From the NCBI GenBank assembly GCA_036782995.1, contig DAIPXZ010000002.1, forward strand, positions 1 to 64,000: a stretch of 64,000 bases of DNA. Direction: 5' to 3'. The notes below the pieces were generated by a model that saw only the letters and a program-made list of their open reading frames with translations, was not told where the DNA came from and did no database searches. A program made the translations under genes and the position numbers. Shown here piece by piece: positions 63,003 to 64,000 of the stretch. The stretch is from DAIPXZ01 sp036782995. Its GTDB lineage: Bacteria; Bacillota; Clostridia; Saccharofermentanales; Saccharofermentanaceae. Numbering within the stretch: position 1 is the first letter of the stretch; every line of letters starts with the position of its first letter.

Positions 63003-64000
63003 TTACGCTTCGTTTCTAATCTGCGCTGCCGCTTGGACCAGATTCTTAAGACTTGCCTCTGTTTCTGGTGTTCCTCTCGTTTTCAAGCCACAGTCAGGGT
63101 TTACCCATAATTTCTCTCTACCAATTTTGGAGATCATGATGTGAAGTGCGTCAACAATCTCTTCTACGGACGGAACTCTTGGAGAATGAATGTCATAAAC
63201 GCCAGGTCCAACTTCCGTTTCAAAATGATGCTCGCGCAAAGAATCCAAGATCTGCAAGTCAGAACGAGATGCTTCAAAAGTAATTACATCTGCATCCATA
63301 TCGTCGATAGCCGGAATAATATCCGTGAATTCGCTGTAGCACATATGTGTATGAATCTGTGTCTCTGACTTCACGCCACTGTGCGTCAAACGGAAAGCAG
63401 GTATTGCAAAATCCAAGTACTCCTTCTGCCAATCTGATTTTCTAAGCGGCAATTTTTCTCTTAATGCTGCCTCGTCAATCTGAATGACCTTGATTCCGTT
63501 TTTCTCTAAGTCTAATACCTCATCACGAATCGCAAGTGCAATCTGTGATACAGATTCCTTGATGGAAATATCCTCTCTTGGGAATGACCAGTTCAATATC
63601 GTTACCGGACCTGTCAACATTCCCTTCATCATTTTGCTTGTCAAGGACTGTGCATAAACTGTCCAATCCACGGTAATCGGCTTCTCGCGGTACACGTCAC
63701 CCCAAATAAACGGAGGCTTTACACATCTCGTTCCATAAGACTGTACCCATGCCTTCTCTGTAAATAGGAAACCGCCCAATGACTCGCCGAAATACTCAAC
63801 CATGTCATTTCTTTCATATTCACCATGAACCAAAACATCCAGTCCGATTTCTTCCTGCCACTTTACGCATTCAGCAATCTTCTTTCGGTTAAATGCCACA
63901 TAATCACTTTCCGATATCTCCCCTTTACGGAAAGCGGAACGATTCTCCTTAACATCCTTGGTTTGTGGGAAAGAACCAATTGTTGTTGTTGGGAACTCAG
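63003..64000 (-). CDS. metE: cobalamin-independent methionine synthase (partial, N-terminus beyond right edge)
   Basis: MetE transfers the methyl of 5-methyl-THF-triglutamate to homocysteine. Only the C-terminal ~330 residues are in the window. Zinc ligands of the family are present: His and Cys in IHTHMCYSEF, Glu in ITFEASRSD, and Cys in VNPDCGLKTRG. The frame continues upstream past 63,899 (FPTTTIGSFPQT) to the edge, so the apparent GTG start there is not real. A full protein is ~750 residues. Confidence 0.94.
   Translation of the reverse strand, partial: EFPTTTIGSFPQTKDVKENRSAFRKGEISESDYVAFNRKKIAECVKWQEEIGLDVLVHGEYERNDMVEYFGESLGGFLFTEKAWVQSYGTRCVKPPFIWGDVYREKPITVDWTVYAQSLTSKMMKGMLTGPVTILNWSFPREDISIKESVSQIALAIRDEVLDLEKNGIKVIQIDEAALREKLPLRKSDWQKEYLDFAIPAFRLTHSGVKSETQIHTHMCYSEFTDIIPAIDDMDADVITFEASRSDLQILDSLREHHFETEVGPGVYDIHSPRVPSVEEIVDALHIMISKIGREKLWVNPDCGLKTRGTPETEASLKNLVQAAAQIRNEA

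Noticed and set aside
63003..63899. metE read as complete from a GTG at 63899
   Set aside because: The frame stays open upstream and encodes the conserved FPTTTIGSFPQT segment, so the gene is cut by the window edge.

Overview
The window is chromosomal DNA from a low-to-moderate GC Gram-positive bacterium, most likely class Clostridia. The reasons are a PolC-type replicative polymerase, strong AGGAGG-type ribosome binding sites before nearly every gene, an IspH-ribosomal protein S1 fusion typical of clostridia, a HutP-family protein, and the core-gene order rpsB-tsf-pyrH-frr-uppS-cdsA-dxr-rseP-ispG-polC followed by priA-def-fmt-rsmB-rlmN-prpC. No rRNA, tRNA, CRISPR array, insertion sequence or prophage was seen. 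Both ends cut genes: prpC on the left and metE on the right.

Positions 1-19,680 (minus strand) form one long housekeeping run. It covers translation (rpsB, tsf, frr, def, fmt, rsmB, rlmN), UMP kinase, isoprenoid and lipid-carrier synthesis (dxr, ispG, uppS), CDP-diacylglycerol synthesis (cdsA), a site-2 protease (rseP), replication and restart (polC, priA) and a PP2C phosphatase. Genes are tightly packed, often with 4-8 bp overlaps. A strong hairpin terminator lies after tsf and separates rpsB-tsf from the rest. The rpsB leader has a good promoter and a long-range stem.

Positions 19,900-27,250 hold an M20 dipeptidase (+), an SH3/NlpC-P60 wall hydrolase with a WalR-like box upstream, ispH-S1, cmk, a HutP-family protein and an RpiR/SIS regulator. 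Positions 27,450-34,200 hold a biotin-dependent carboxylase set (PycB/OadA-like, biotin carrier, carboxyltransferase) directly downstream of scpA-scpB, then trpS and a second site-2 protease. Positions 34,250-39,750 hold a long, type-2-like ileS, an HD-domain protein, an RluA-type pseudouridine synthase and a SAM methyltransferase.

Positions 39,900-51,800 are more accessory. They hold two paralogous acidic lipoproteins of unrecognised family, the second interrupted by an in-frame TAA just after its lipobox. A 71-bp tandem repeat follows, then an ATP-grasp enzyme with an LPG-synthase-like partner, a WalRK/PhoPR-type two-component system, rluF, and a LacZ-like GH2 protein that has lost the acid/base motif. 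Positions 51,900-64,000 hold a K+-independent-type membrane pyrophosphatase, a GH3 beta-glucosidase, an XRE regulator with a membrane partner, a flavodoxin, membrane lipid enzymes, a YoaP-type GNAT protein, a small SpoIIAA-like protein, metF and the 3' part of metE.

The observations most worth following up are the GH2 protein without its acid/base residue, the stop-interrupted lipoprotein paralogue beside a duplicated promoter-like segment, the soluble transcarboxylase-like gene set, and the candidate WalR box in front of the NlpC/P60 gene.
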